A stretch of 64,000 bases of DNA from Volvariella volvacea V23 (lineage: Eukaryota; Basidiomycota; Agaricomycetes; Agaricales; Pluteaceae): NCBI GenBank assembly GCA_000349905.1, contig KB722741.1, forward strand, positions 647,979-711,978, given 5' to 3'. Made by a program: the position numbers and the translations under genes. The notes below the pieces were generated by a model that worked only from the letters and a program-made list of their open reading frames with translations, did not search any database and was not told the DNA's origin. The stretch's first letter is position 1; every line of letters starts with the position of its first letter. Shown here in pieces: positions 1 through 11,655 of the stretch.

Positions 1-603
1 GTTGATTACTATTGAATGCCGCTATAACCACCTCAGCCAGTGAAAGGGGCCGATGTGGTAGGATTGGTTTGGCATCAAGTCTTGTAAGCAAGTAGGCATT
101 AATTGATCACGGGCACCTCATCATCCATCAGCTCATTCTGGTGGTTTGGCAAGCAGTGGCTGGGTAGTCGAGCATCGCGATGACACTTAATTTCCTAGGT
201 ACTCAATACCACCAACATCGTTATTACTTTACCGGTCCTTCAGAAGTGTCAATCTACAATCTGCTAACTGCCAGGCCATACAATGATCTGGATGTTTCAT
301 CCGCCTCTTGCAGGCTTGACATGGGTGTACTGCATTGAGTTCTCCTCTAGCGATTTAGCGCTAAGAGCGGCGCTTGACCCATTTCGGTAACTGAAGTAGA
401 TAGCACTGGGCAAAACCCGGTCAGCACGTGAGCGCCTCGAGGAGTTGACATAGCCTGCATTTCGCTTTTATGAGTTCCTAACTCCTCGCTCTAAAGTAAA
501 GACCATCTTCCACACCTCTTGCCGCTGCCCACGGTGCACTCTCGTCTTTGTCCCTGTGTGCAGCACCTCGTTTTGCGTCCAAATTTAGGTTATCCAAGGA
601 GAA
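1..603. other. Intergenic / unresolved 5' flank
   Basis: No convincing coding exon is visible. The stretch may hold upstream exons of the NACHT-type gene that follows, because that family usually has a variable N-terminal part, but I could not link any exon to it. Confidence 0.4.
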
Positions 604-1719
604 GTGATGTATCCCTCTTCACACGGCGATGACGATTACCGAGAATTCGAAAAGGGTGGATCCATCCGGTATTCCGCTAATGGGACGAATCTTTGGAATA
701 ACGGCACAAAAATTTCAAACATTGGGAGCCGAAACACCGTCTATCACAGGAGTATCACCTACACCTTTGAGAGGACCCGCGTTGAAGGTAGTATTCGCAT
801 CGTCTCCACGGCATGTCATTCACATATAGGTATTTTAACAGCTCAAAGAGAACGGCTTCTTGCTCTTGTTGCACACAACGCCATGCATACGGGTGAAATA
901 CGTGCAGGCTTACGGGAATGCGACTCCCACATGTAAGAATCAGTTATCGACGATACCATCAATTGGATCCAGAACGTAAACCGGAAGGGGAGTGTTCTCT
1001 GTGCTTTTGGACCTGCGAGAACCGGGAAATCAGCATTTGCTTTGAGCGTTGCCAAACAGCTGGACAAACGCACGACTTTTGGTCAGGTGGCAGGCTCCTT
1101 TTTCTTCGGCGCAGGAGACCCACGGCTTAGCAACCTCAGTGCATTTGTCCCAACCCTGGCTTATCAATTGACTGTATCCATGGGTAATCGTGTGAGAATG
1201 GAGATTTGGAGGGTTATAGATCGGGATCCGGGCGTATTTCAGGCTACGATAGAGGTTCAATGGGAAAGGTTGATCGTGGAGACGGTGAGAACAGTTTACA
1301 AGAGAGCTCCCTTCCCCATGCCCCCTGCTGTCATGATTATTGACGGCCTTGACGAATGTGCCGATACGAGGGATCAGATACGAGTCCTGAATTTGATTGC
1401 ATCTTGTGGCGCCGACTTTCCCCTTGCTTTCTTGGTCGTTAGCAGACTTGAACTCCATCTTGCCACCGCATTCGCCACACGTCCTCTCTTTCCCCTCTGT
1501 CGACCCAGTATCAACCTCGGGGAATGCAAGGTTTTTTGCGACAAATCTCACTATTCGGGTGCCTTTGGGAGGCCTCAGCGTGAAGGCGATAAGAGAGGAT
1601 ATTGGATTGTATCGCCCAAAAGCTCGGGGCGTGACGTTGTTGACCGGACTCAAGGTAGCTTTGCTACTGAAATTCACGGCCTTGGCGAAGGTAATTATAT
1701 TCATATCTGCTTGTTATAA
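604..1719 (+). pseudogene. NACHT-type STAND NTPase, broken and truncated
   Basis: This frame encodes the front half of a fungal NACHT NTPase of the type common in mushrooms. The linker around RERLLALVAHNAMHTGE (about 850-900) is followed by a Walker A box, GPARTGKSAF (about 1010-1045), a segment VAGSFFFGAGDPRLSN, and a Walker B box, MIIDGLDECAD (about 1333-1365). In the family the NACHT domain drives nucleotide-dependent oligomerisation for self/non-self or defence signalling. Two things point to a dead gene: an in-frame TAA at 934-936 interrupts the frame between the linker and Walker A, with the same frame resuming straight after it; and the frame closes at 1717-1719, shortly after the sensor region, with no helical or WD/ankyrin repeats behind it. 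An unrecognised intron over the TAA is the main alternative, but the flanking residues align without a gap. Confidence 0.75.
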
Positions 1720-3410
1720 ACGTGGTTACTGATTTATAAGTTAGAAACTCTAGAATTTAGCTATTACTATTTGAGGAAACGTATGAAGAATTTTGGATAC
1801 CCGGTATAAAGCGCGGGACGACGATTTCGACTCAGAAACGCATTCGAGAACTCTGCGATACCTGTGCTTGATACCTTGCTGTATCAGCGTACTTCTAGAC
1901 CTATGACCCCTTCTCTAGATGCTTCGACCGATTGTAGCTACTGGATACATATTAATGCCTATATTAGGCTTTAGCCATGTATTTATCGCTGTACCATAAC
2001 TTGTACCCACAAATCTCATGCGCATACTAGCAATTAATATCTCTCTCCTTCTGCTTTTCTATTTTCTATTTTATTCTTGATTCTCTAGTTGGCCAATTCG
2101 CTGACAGCTTTGCTTGGCCGCCTGCACCTGCAAAAACACCATATATAATCGTTGGAGTATCGAGAATGACGCAGGCATTGAAATGAAGTGGGGAGTTGCG
2201 ATATTGGCACCCTTCTATTACGGAGATAATTGTTGCAATGAATATATTTTTCTTGGGTGTAGAATTGGTGTTGCGCTTGGTAGACAGGAAGCGCCCAAAA
2301 CCATGCTTTCCCGCACTGGCTCGGATAACTCCGCATCAACCGGAATTTTTTTACAACCGTCAGCGCTTCAGCAGCCTACGACCTTATCTTCATAACTCCT
2401 TCATCATCGAAGGTCGCTATTGAGCGTTCCTCCTCTAGTCTTGCCACTTTCCTCACTCTGATCAACTGGCATCCTTCTGAACAAAAAATCCATGTGTTAT
2501 CTACCTAGATTTTTTGAGCAGATGGGGTTCAGTTGCTACTATGTGCCCTGGTGAGCGCGATATCACCCAATCCAGTCCATCGGTGAACAAGCAGCAACAA
2601 GCTCGAGTTGTGTCCTCCTACTCTGACGGGTCTCGCTCGTACTCTTGTTGCCCATACGGATCCACCAGTGATCTTCGGCGATTGATGCTCCGACAAAATT
2701 CTGGGCAAATATTGCTGAAGATCTGCTGCTTGAACCAATCTGGGCCTTGACTCGAGCGGGTGACTCAAGGTTTGCGTTTCGTTTGAGTTGGGAGTCAATC
2801 GATTTGCCGTCGCTCGCGCTGAGGCTATGACAATACTCACGGCTCAGAGGATGGGCCACTCATCCCCATTTTGACATATCCAGGAAATCGTCATCCCTGC
2901 AATCTGAACACTCAATTCGACATTAGATCATTTACTCCGGGTATATTTGGCTTGACGACCGTATTACTTTGATCTACGCAAAGTCGAGTATGCACTCCTC
3001 TGTCTTTCGAGCTCACAGCCTCGCATCATCGTGACATCAACCGCAGTAGGTAACAAATTTGAGGCGAAAAGCCTGCATGAGACGAGAACAAGACTTATGC
3101 ACACTGTCACATTATTTTTATCGATCAATGTGGCATCTGCTATTATTTGTTACGAAGATGAAGATATCTAAATCACAATTTTGGAACTTACAAGTTATGG
3201 ATATTTTTTCTGTTGGTAGCACAATATGTCCTGCACTGTATATTACTGTCGGTTCAATACAACTACGGACAGCAAATAATTCGTAACCCGTGCAACAAAT
3301 GTCAACAGCGAACAGATTAGTGTATACTATGACGGTCCCAAATATCCATCCCATCGAACAATGAAAGGAAGTCGCGTATGTAAAGCATTGTGCAATTCTT
3401 CCCTATATCT
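1720..3410. other. Gene-poor spacer between NACHT remnant and KPEP-repeat gene
   Basis: Only short overlapping frames on both strands with no recognisable motif are present. The 3050-3480 part is clearly AT-rich and may serve as 3' flank of the minus-strand gene that follows. I see no repeat or element ends. Confidence 0.4.
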
Positions 3411-5554
3411 TCATGAACTATATTCCGACTTAATTCTCTTAAATCTATCTGTATAGCAAGACACAATTAGCTAATCGATGCAAGCGAAAAAACTAGCACA
3501 TACCAAGATGCTCATCCTCTCTAGGTCGCTTCGGACCTGCGTTAACTGGATTGAGATTGAACGACCCTCCAGACTTGACATCGCGGAAACCCTTACCATA
3601 GGGGTTATGCTGTGATACCGGATATGGCGCTGACATTTGTTGGTGTGGTGGCGGTCGACGTCGAGGATCCCAGGTCTCGCGGCCTCGAGTCTGGGTCTGA
3701 GTCTGATTTTGCGAATGTGTCGCTGCGTGATTACGCAGGCTTGCACCTAGTGGCGGGATCCTGTAGTCGTCCCTGGGTTCTGGTTTGATGAATGGGGTTT
3801 GTCTCTGGGATGGCAGAGGAGGAGGAGCACGAGGGAGGGGTATAGAGCCTGTTGCAAAGTTGAGCTTTCCATCGAAGGGATAAGAGGCTTAGTTTTGGTG
3901 TGGCGTTACCATCTATTGGTTCTGCTTTCACTCTTACTGGATTGGAAACTGCGGAAGGAGGGGGAAGGCGCTCTGCAATAGAAGGCGGATTGACAGATTA
4001 AAGGAGGGTCAGAAGCCAAATATCACAAGTGGGCGCTTACCATCGGTTGGTTCAGGTTTGACTCTGACGTAGTCATTACTCGGTCTTGAGGATGAAGATG
4101 ATGATGATGTTAAGAGATGCGCAGGGAGTTGTCCCATTGCACGCATTAGCTCGTCTGAGGGCTTATATCCTCCTACTTCACAGCTCCCATATTAGCGATA
4201 ACATCCTGTTCGAGTCGGTATGACTTACCACTAAGGCTAGGTTCTACAGGCTCTGGCTTAATCGTTGGTATAACCCCATTGTCAGTTGCAATGGGTGTCA
4301 TCACTCTAGCGGATTCCTCAGGATCTGGCTTAATTTTTGGTATATCTTTATTGCCATTTGTTGTGGTGGTTGCCAGCATTCCAGCAGGTAACTGATTAAG
4401 TTGTTCTAGTAGTTCTTGCGAAGGCGTGTAGTTTCCTAAACCAAGTATGAATGAATTAGCTATATGGCTGCGTGTTTTATGTACTCACCGATGGGTCCCA
4501 GTTCCGGTTCAACAGGCTCGGGTTTGATACGAATAGGAAGAGATGGTTTGACGTCTTCCTCTTCTTTCTTTATTATCGCAGGAGGAGGAGAGGGTATAAG
4601 AGGCGCGGGTGGTAAATGACTAGGCCGTTCGTATGGGGCGAACGCAGACTATCAACGTGTCATTCAGTTTCCGATTAAAATAACGCACCAAAAATGCACC
4701 CAGATAATAATCAGCACTGTCACACAAAGGCAATAACAAACGCTTACCGTAGAAGTTGACGCAGGAGGGGCTTCTGGCTGCGAGGGCCTCAGCGCTTGAG
4801 AGGCTTGCGTTGACGATTCTGCACGTGGAGTTGGCTGTGGCGGAGCTGGAGGTTCATCTTGTTCCAGTCCCTCTGCAAGGTGCAAATGTGGAGGGAGCGG
4901 TTTTGTGAATCGAATATCCGGTGGTGGTGGTGGACATGGACTAGATGGTGGGTACGGGTGTTTAACTGGGAAAGCAGGGTGTATTTGCTTGTAGTTTGGA
5001 AAGTTTGGTGACCAGCCTGATGATCATAGTCGAGTCTTGGCGACATAAATGAACATTATTGTGGCTTACCCTTGGTTTTTGGGTGATCCCAGTGTTCGTA
5101 GTGATATTCGTAAATGGAAGAAAAGCGACTCTGGACCTGTTCCGAGTATGGGGATACTAGAAATTTCTTCCACCGATGTAGCCCTAGATAGGGTTGTATG
5201 TCTACTTCTTCTGGAAATTCAACAATCACGTCCGAGCGCTAAATACGACCATTCCTTATTGAATGAATGAATCCTTTGATGTGTGCAAGGGGCCTACCGT
5301 TGTTGTGGTATACACTGCGTTCGGGCGAACACCAGGATGCTCCCCACGTATCATGATCTCGCACCAGGCCATGATATTTCTCGCAAAATTCGGGCCTCCA
5401 TTTGGTGCCCCATCTTCGCGACCCCATGGCCGAACAATGACAATGAACTTTTCGTCCGGGGGACGATAAGTCTACACCCAGATAACTAATCAGCAATCGG
5501 TCAATCTCCGGGAGGAATACATGCCTTGGTCTTGTACTTCTTTGCTCCTGCCAT
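3411..5554 (-). CDS. Proline-rich protein with repeated SUMO-like KPEP motifs (unknown function)
   Basis: A multi-exon minus-strand gene that I do not recognise as a named family. The start (5552-5554) reads MAGAKKYKTK. It appears to be joined through a GC-AG intron (5472-5524) to a conserved-looking domain beginning TYRPPDEKFIVIVRPWG, followed by an exon with VIVEFPEEVDIQPYLG and KKFLVSPYSEQVQSRFSSIY (about 5080-5240). The C-terminal two thirds are low complexity and proline-rich (about 4660-5040). They carry at least six motifs of the form hydrophobic-K-x-E/D-P spread over separate exons: RIKPEPVEP (about 4520), IKPDPEES and IKPEPVEPS (about 4240-4340), VRVKPEPTDG (about 4050), VRVKAEPIDG (about 3910) and FIKPEPRDD (about 3770). 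These match the SUMO-acceptor consensus, which would suggest a nuclear, chromatin- or transcription-linked protein; that is inference. The last exon is uncertain: one join ends in KSEYSS at 3411, another near 3446. It is divergent from REX4 with 156 bp between the starts. Confidence 0.65.
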
Positions 5555-5710
5555 TGTCTTTTAAAGTGGAAACAATGATGAAGGCCTGTTGCCACAAGGT
5601 CCAGCGCTCCGGCACACAACCAGCAAGATAAATCCCCGCTTGATCCCCGCTCGCGGATTGCCATGTCACGCGTCAGTCACATAGTCACGTCTGGTCACCT
5701 TAGTGTGACA
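5555..5710. promoter_or_regulatory. Bidirectional promoter with a cluster of GTCAC sites
   Basis: The 156 bp between the divergent starts of the KPEP-repeat gene and REX4 contains GTCAC at 5665, 5676, 5684 and 5694, and the inverted form GTGAC at 5705. That is five copies in 45 bp, immediately before the REX4 ATG. Spacing is about 8-11 bp, close to one helical turn. A shared transcription-factor site cluster is the likely reading. Confidence 0.5.
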
Positions 5711-7030
5711 ATGGTCCGAAAGATGTCAAAAACCACAGCATCGGCCAACTGGCTGGCACTCCAGAAGGTTGCATATCTGGCCATCTTGCTTGGAAACCTT
5801 GCTGATAACGACGGTTATAGAAAATCAAGCCTGCAAAAACTGCTGCAAATAGTGCCGATGCAGGGCCTATTAAGAAGAAGCGAAAATTGACCCACTCGCC
5901 CACACCTTCTTCTTCGACCTCAACTACGACCATCAAGAGAGTGGTGGTGCAAGAGACAAAGCCGGAACCAGAGGCCTCGCAGTCTGATCTAAAGAATGGC
6001 GAGTCAAAGTCAGCACTCAAGAGGATGATCTATGGAGAGATCGAGGTCACAGAGCAACAGCAACAGTGAGTACCCTCCATGCTCCCCCTCCCTTTCCATC
6101 TAATCCCCATTCCTTCAGACCAGGGAAATATCTCGCTCTAGATTGTGAGATGGTAGGAGTTGGAATAGATGGTTCGGAGTCGTCACTCGCTCGGGTCAGT
6201 CTGGTCAATTATTACGGCTTCGTGATAATGGACGAGTTTGTGCGCCAGCGGGAGCGAGTGGTGGACTATCGTACCCAGTACAGTGGTATTCGAGCGTCCG
6301 ATATGGTTAAAGGTGCGTAGACCCTAGTTGATCTCCAATTTGGGCTCAACTAGATTCTGGGCAGCTAAACCATTTGAGGACGTTCAGAAGCGGGTCGCGG
6401 AGCTCTTGAAGGATCGGATATTGATAGGGCACGCAGTACACAACGATCTTAAGGTGGGTAGAGGCGTTTTATAAGGCGTTTTGTGCTTAGTGTTCGCTAG
6501 GCCCTACTTCTGTCATATCCTCGTCCCCAAGTACGGGATACCCAGATATATGCGGGTAAATTCAAAGTGGTCAAATCTCGCCATGTAGCGCTGCGCAATT
6601 TGGTCAAGCAGGAGTTAGATACTGTGATACAGGCCGGAGAACATTCTAGTGTACGTAAAGTTCTGTTCTCTGCCTATGACCTGGAATCGATAGTGCTCTG
6701 CAGATTACTGATGCCCGCGCCACTATGGCGATATACCGACTTCACCGAAAGGAATGGGAGAAAAACGCAAAACCGCCGCCAACAGCTTCATCAAAGGGGA
6801 AGAAACGGGAACGGCAGAAGGCTGACGATGAGCCCTCCGAGGAAGAGGAGAGCTCGAAAAATAAGAAAGAGTTCCCGGGTGGAGGCCGTAAAGGCGTGAG
6901 TTCAGGTCTCTCGACCATCGTCCACCATGGCGAAAAGTCGAAAAAAACTGGTGGCTCGGAAAAGAAGAAGTGGTGGAAAGAGATGCTTTCGGAAGGTGCG
7001 GCGGGGGCGAAGGGGTCTATATCCCTCTAG
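5711..7030 (+). CDS. REX4: RNA exonuclease 4 (DEDDh family), ribosome biogenesis
   Basis: 3'-5' exoribonuclease of the REX4/REXO4 family, which acts in the nucleolus on pre-rRNA. Six exons fit: 5711-5767, 5821-6065, 6119-6312, 6365-6453, 6501-6650 and 6714-7030. The N-terminus is MVRKMSKTTASANWLALQK; a second in-frame ATG at 5723 is also possible. A basic nuclear-localisation-like stretch KKKRK follows. The DEDDh catalytic motifs are in order: ALDCEMVG (DxE, Exo I), GHAVHNDLKAL (Exo II), and SRHVALRN then SSITDARATMAIYRL (Exo III, conserved D). The tail is lysine/glutamate-rich (KGKKRERQKADDEPSEEEE), ending GAAGAKGSISL. Exons 5 and 6 join cleanly across 6651-6713 to restore the Exo III motif. 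No disruption is seen. It lies 252 bp upstream of the mitochondrial carrier gene on the same strand. Confidence 0.93.
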
Positions 7031-7281
7031 GATACCTGGTAGATACCATGGGCGCTCTGTGTTACTTGCTTTCTATACCAACGCTGGCATCACGGTCGTC
7101 GACGAGCAGAGGTCGTGGTCGTCGTTGTGAATAAATTGAGCCACGTGGGAAGGCTTAGGCGGATGGCGTCAACCTGAGCCATCTATCCATCATGAACCTG
7201 AGAGGCTGAGATTCCTCAGCCCGTCAAGACCTCAGCGGTCTCTTTCTGTTCCCTACTCCCGTTCCTACCACCGCCGACGCC

Positions 7282-8931
7282 ATGTCTGATACTATGAAGA
7301 CCGTGAACGAGCTCCTGGCTGGGAGCGTCGGAGGAGCTGCTCAAGTGCTGGTTGGGCAACCGTTGGATACGATCAAGACTCGAGCGCAGATAGCTCCCAG
7401 TTGAGCCAATGTCTTTTTGGAATGAAGTTTTGGGAGATGCTGACGGAGTTTTGTCTATCCAGAGGATATGTTTGTGGGTCGTTCGTTTCGATGTTGATAC
7501 GTCTCGAGCTAATCATGGTGATAGAAAGGACCTATGGACATCCTAGTCCAAACACTTCGCAAGGAAGGATTCTTTGCATTTTACAAAGGTCCGTTTCTAC
7601 AACTCTTTTATACTGGATGCACGACGAAACTTTGGACGTTGAACACCAACAGGAATGGCCAGCCCACTGCTGGGCATCGCCGGAGTCAACTCTCTGCTCT
7701 TCGCTTCATATGGCATCTCAAAACGGATTGTCTCGCCGTTCGGTCAGCTGTCATTGAAGGAGACGGCTGCGGCTGGTGCGATGGCTGGCGCGGCGAATGC
7801 CATACTGGCCAGTCCGGGTGCGTTGGTTGCATTGCGTCTGCCATGGTCGTATTCACTTACGCTCGCGTGATGGGGTGTGGGGCTGGACGTGTAGTGGAGA
7901 TGTTTAAGGTGCGAATGCAGGGACAGTATGGGGCTGCGACGGATAAGCGGTTGAGAGAGGTGGCGAGGGAAATGTGGAAAGAATGGGGTTTTAGGAAAGG
8001 CGTTATGCGTGGATATTGGGTAAGTTTTGTTGCTTGGTCGCTTCATTGGCATGTTGATTGACCGAATCGTCTTCTAGATAACGGTAGCAAGAGAGATTCC
8101 TGCTTACGCTGGGTATGTTCAACCAATCCGATGATTCATGGTACCTCAACTGAACGGTTACGTTCCTCATCAGGTTCTACACTGGTGAGCGCTTTTTCGC
8201 ATTTACGGACAACATTTCCTTACACACTAGCCATAGCATTTGAGTTCTCGAAACGAAAGTTCAAACAAAAATACGGCGAGGAGCTACCAGTATGGGCCCT
8301 TCTCGCAAGTGGATCAACAGGAGGGGTACGTAAACCGTTCCGGTCATATCCTCAACGAATGCACCTCAACGACAACTTGCTAGCTAGATTGCATATTGGT
8401 TGGCTTGCTACCCACTTGGTATGTCTTTCATGTCGCATTCAAGCGTATACGGGCGGCTCTAATCATTTTTGTCTACCGTAGATGTTGTCAAATCACGGGT
8501 ACAACTGAGAGCTACACCTCCAACTGGAACACCTGTGCAGTACATCGCACACGAGCTGAAGACAATCATAGTTGAATCTGGAATGTATGTGCCCTTTTAG
8601 TCCAACGCATCAGGACGTTGTGTTGACTGTTACGCATAGTGCTGGGTTATTCCGCGGTCTATCTCCTTCACGTATGTCGCCCTCCTCTTACTTCAAGGAA
8701 CGAATCTGATCATATATGCGTTTGTGATTGCATGGTTTCATATAGTGCTAAGAAGGTATGCGAAATATTCCAAAAGTGGCTACAATGGCTGACGTCTGTT
8801 ACTACAGTATACCAGCAGCAGCAAGTACATTCGCTGCATTCGAGATAACAAGAGGTGAGACAAATCTCGTATATGTGATACATTGACTAAAGCGTGATTT
8901 AGAATACCTTGAGAAGGTTACTGGCGTATGA
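7282..8931 (+). CDS. Mitochondrial carrier (SLC25 family, YMC1/carnitine-carrier-like)
   Basis: Inner-membrane mitochondrial solute carrier with the three tandem carrier repeats. The signature PX[D/E]XX[K/R] occurs three times: QPLDTIKTR, SPVEMFKVR and YPLDVVKSR. The N-terminus MSDTMKTVNELLAGSVGGAAQVLVG resembles YMC1/YMC2 amino-acid and CRC1 acylcarnitine carriers; the substrate cannot be fixed from sequence. Fourteen exons fit: 7282-7399, 7463-7473, 7525-7588, 7653-7817, 7895-8019, 8078-8112, 8174-8184, 8231-8335, 8388-8418, 8482-8584, 8640-8671, 8746-8755, 8808-8854 and 8903-8931. Exons 2, 7 and 12 are only 11, 11 and 10 nt, yet each is required to keep the frame and supplies conserved residues (KDMF, GFYT, LLRS). 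The product ends EYLEKVTGV. It is tail-to-tail with Hsp70 copy 1, with 43 bp between the stops. Confidence 0.92.
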
Positions 8932-8974
8932 TGGTCTGACACTTGGAGAGTGTCCGGAAATGTTGGGAAAGCGG

Positions 8975-11655
8975 TCATTGACCGGAGTACACTACGGCTG
9001 CTGGAGTCCTGGAGAGCGAGAACGATAAATATCAGTTTACCGGTTGAATAGATCTTTCGGCCGAGGAATCTCACCGTTTCTCCTTTCCCTGTTACCAATG
9101 GAAGCAATCAATCATCAAACGTTAGCACGGCGGAATGCAACCTGGCGTACGCACATTTTCAACCCAACTCAACTGAGCCTTGATTTCCGTCAACCCAAAG
9201 CTGACAATGATATCAAACTCGATCCGATAAATCCCGTTCTTTTGCTTGTTTCGTTTGCTGAGATGGGCTGTGTTGGCTTTGACGGTGCAGAGGATGTTGT
9301 ATTTTTCTTCATGAAAAATGACGCTCGTCAGTTATCGAAGGATAGGAGAACGGGTGGTGTGAGCTTTACCTGGCTCGACGTCCAACCACTCTGGCGTTTC
9401 TGAGGTGCCTCGGTAGCACAAAAGCTCGACGAGAACTTCACATAGTTGATTGGGGTCTTTGTGTTCCCTAAAGTACGATTTTCGGAACTCTGAATCGGCT
9501 TCGACCTTGTGCCCCTACAGAAGCAATCTCAACGATCAGAAATCGTGATAACGGATAAAAACTGCCACGAACTTTGGGTAGAATGACGCTAAAGAACTTG
9601 GGCACGAGTATGGTGCCTGTGGCGCTCTGCTGAACTAGATTCCGAGCACGTCGACGGAGGTGGTCTTGGTTCTTTGGATCGAATGTCTTTGAGACTTCAA
9701 TTCCGTAGGTTTCTCGGGCTACGCGTGCAGAGACGACGTAGTTGAGGTAGTAGTTGATCGCTCCGTCTGTTACGGCTTTGTTTCTGTGATGCCCAAGGGC
9801 AAAGGGAAGGAGTGGAATGAGAGTTGAGGATGAGATAGATAGAAATGGAAACGAACATGTGAGCGTCGGGTCTGCAGAAGCTAATGCCGAGGGAATTGAA
9901 GCTTTCTTTTAGGCGGGAGAAGAACCAGTCGTTGGCACCAAATCCACCAACGAGGAAGATGCTCTGTGAGTTTGTGCGTTAGAGATTGATATACAAAGTA
10001 CAGACTCGGGGATATGACGTGCCGAGATGCGGGATGCTTCGTTGATTTCGCGAATGGCTTTGATAACACATTGCACAGAAGGTTCAAAGAACGCCGCAAC
10101 GTCGTTCCTACAAGAGATATAAGGAGAAAACGCGATTCCGTATCAGGTGGACATACCCCACCAAAGGCATCTTTCCCGCACGAATGTTGTACTTAACATC
10201 CCTGTCCTTCATCGAGCCAAACTTGAGGTAGGTAACGTCGTTGATGTTACGGAACGTTAGCTTCCCACTTTGATCAAAGTGGCGGACCATCGTTGGGATT
10301 TCCTCCACCCAGCGTGTTCCTTTGAGGTAATCTAGGTGCATTTTAGGAAAGACGTGATCAGCCTCGAGGGTGTGAAGCGTAGCCGTGGCCATGGTGCGGG
10401 AAATGAATTGAAGGGATCACCTACTTTCCAGATGCTCCCGCAGACGAGAAGTGACGAAGATGGATCCTTGGAAATAACCTTTTGGGACGTGAGGGGGAAA
10501 TGAAGTGGCAATGAAAGAAAGGGACTCGTACATCGGGGAGCGGTGATTTCCTCGAACCTAACTGGCGCGCCTTTCGATCCATCCGGACGCCTCCTGTAGG
10601 CGCTGATGTCAATTGTTCCTCCGCCGGCGTCGATGATCGCTATACCATCGGATTCCTGGAGCGATAGAGCTAAGTCTTTGTACTCTTCCGCGTATCAAAA
10701 GGAGATAACGACCAAACGGACGCACCAAAGTCGCTTGCGAGGTCAAGCTATTCTCCAAGCAAAAGTGCAAACTCGCTTCTCCCTCCGTCACAAAGTGTAT
10801 CCTTTCACGCCCCTCAACAGTGTTCGGGACCAACCCAGCCATGACTGCTGCATCGCGCATCTGACTCTGCTGTTGCCCCTGCCAACCATTCGGATGTGTA
10901 AGCACATACTCTATCCCGGCGGCATGAACGGCGTTCCAGAGTTGAGCACCGTTTGCGTGGACATCGGAGATGTACGTCTTGAGGCAATAGAGAAGATAGC
11001 CAAAGTAGTCCGCGAAAACGGCTACGATGGACTTCTTCGGTGGAAGCTGCGGTACAGGGTCGGATGGGCCTACTAGTGCTTTGGGTCGCAGATGAAGCTT
11101 GAACCTGAAAAAAAGCGGAAGCAAAGCGGGATTGACAAAGAGGTGCAAACCCAAAGCCGGTGTCAATGAGCCCTTTCTTTCACCCAAAAGTGCGAAAGAT
11201 GGCAGAGACTTTGAACGCACCATTCTACTTTTTTCCAGCCTTGCTCAAGGGCTGCCTCTTCTCGTACGGGTAGATTGGCTTCGGCGCCCACGGCTTGTAC
11301 TTGAGAACCGGTCTTGTCATAATATATGATGCTTGGTGTTTTCGAATCTCCTCCGACGTGTTCTTGAGCAGGGAATCTACAGAGCATAAGCGTAGGGTAT
11401 CTCAGTTGAGCTGGCCATTGGACGGGAAAACTCTATCAATCAGGCACACGGACCTCGTAATTCCTCGAATAGGTGGTACGGCTTTTGGTTCAAGGAGACT
11501 AGCAAATTACGCACACTCAGCACGGTTGGGGTCTATGAATACAAGTTACAATTGGACGTGACTAACCTGTAGGATACACCGCTATACGTGGTGCCTACGT
11601 CAAACGCGACGACTAGCTTTTTCGTTGATCCGGTGTACGGCCTTTGTGTGGTCAT
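8975..11655 (-). CDS. HSPA12-like Hsp70 family ATPase, copy 1
   Basis: Hsp70/actin-fold ATPase of the HSPA12A-like type that is expanded in mushrooms. The start at 11655 gives MTTQRPYTGSTKKLVVAFD, with phosphate-1 loop DVGTTYSG at residues 19-26. The large second domain begins FKLHLRPKALVGPSD and contains HPNGWQGQQQSQMRDAA and FVTEGEASLHFCLEN. Phosphate-2 is IIDAGGGTIDISAY and the adenosine motif is FLVGGFGANDWFF (about 9890-9960). The C-terminal part has LCYRGTSETPEW and FGLTEIKAQLSWVEN. A 14-nt exon (9075-9088) precedes the last exon, which ends TPAAVVYSGQ. Domain order matches the other copies and no stop was found. It is the most divergent of the minus-strand set, for example in an extra RRRPDGSKG segment after phosphate-2. 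No classical Hsp70 peptide-binding domain can be recognised. Confidence 0.88.

Noticed and set aside
1030..1704. Minus-strand open frame of 224 codons
   Set aside because: It lies antisense to the NACHT domain whose Walker A and B motifs read clearly on the plus strand; no motif in the antisense product.
7534..8061. Plus-strand 175-codon frame overlapping the mitochondrial carrier
   Set aside because: Reads through introns in another frame; the carrier motifs PLDTIK, PVEMFK and PLDVVK lie in the spliced model instead.
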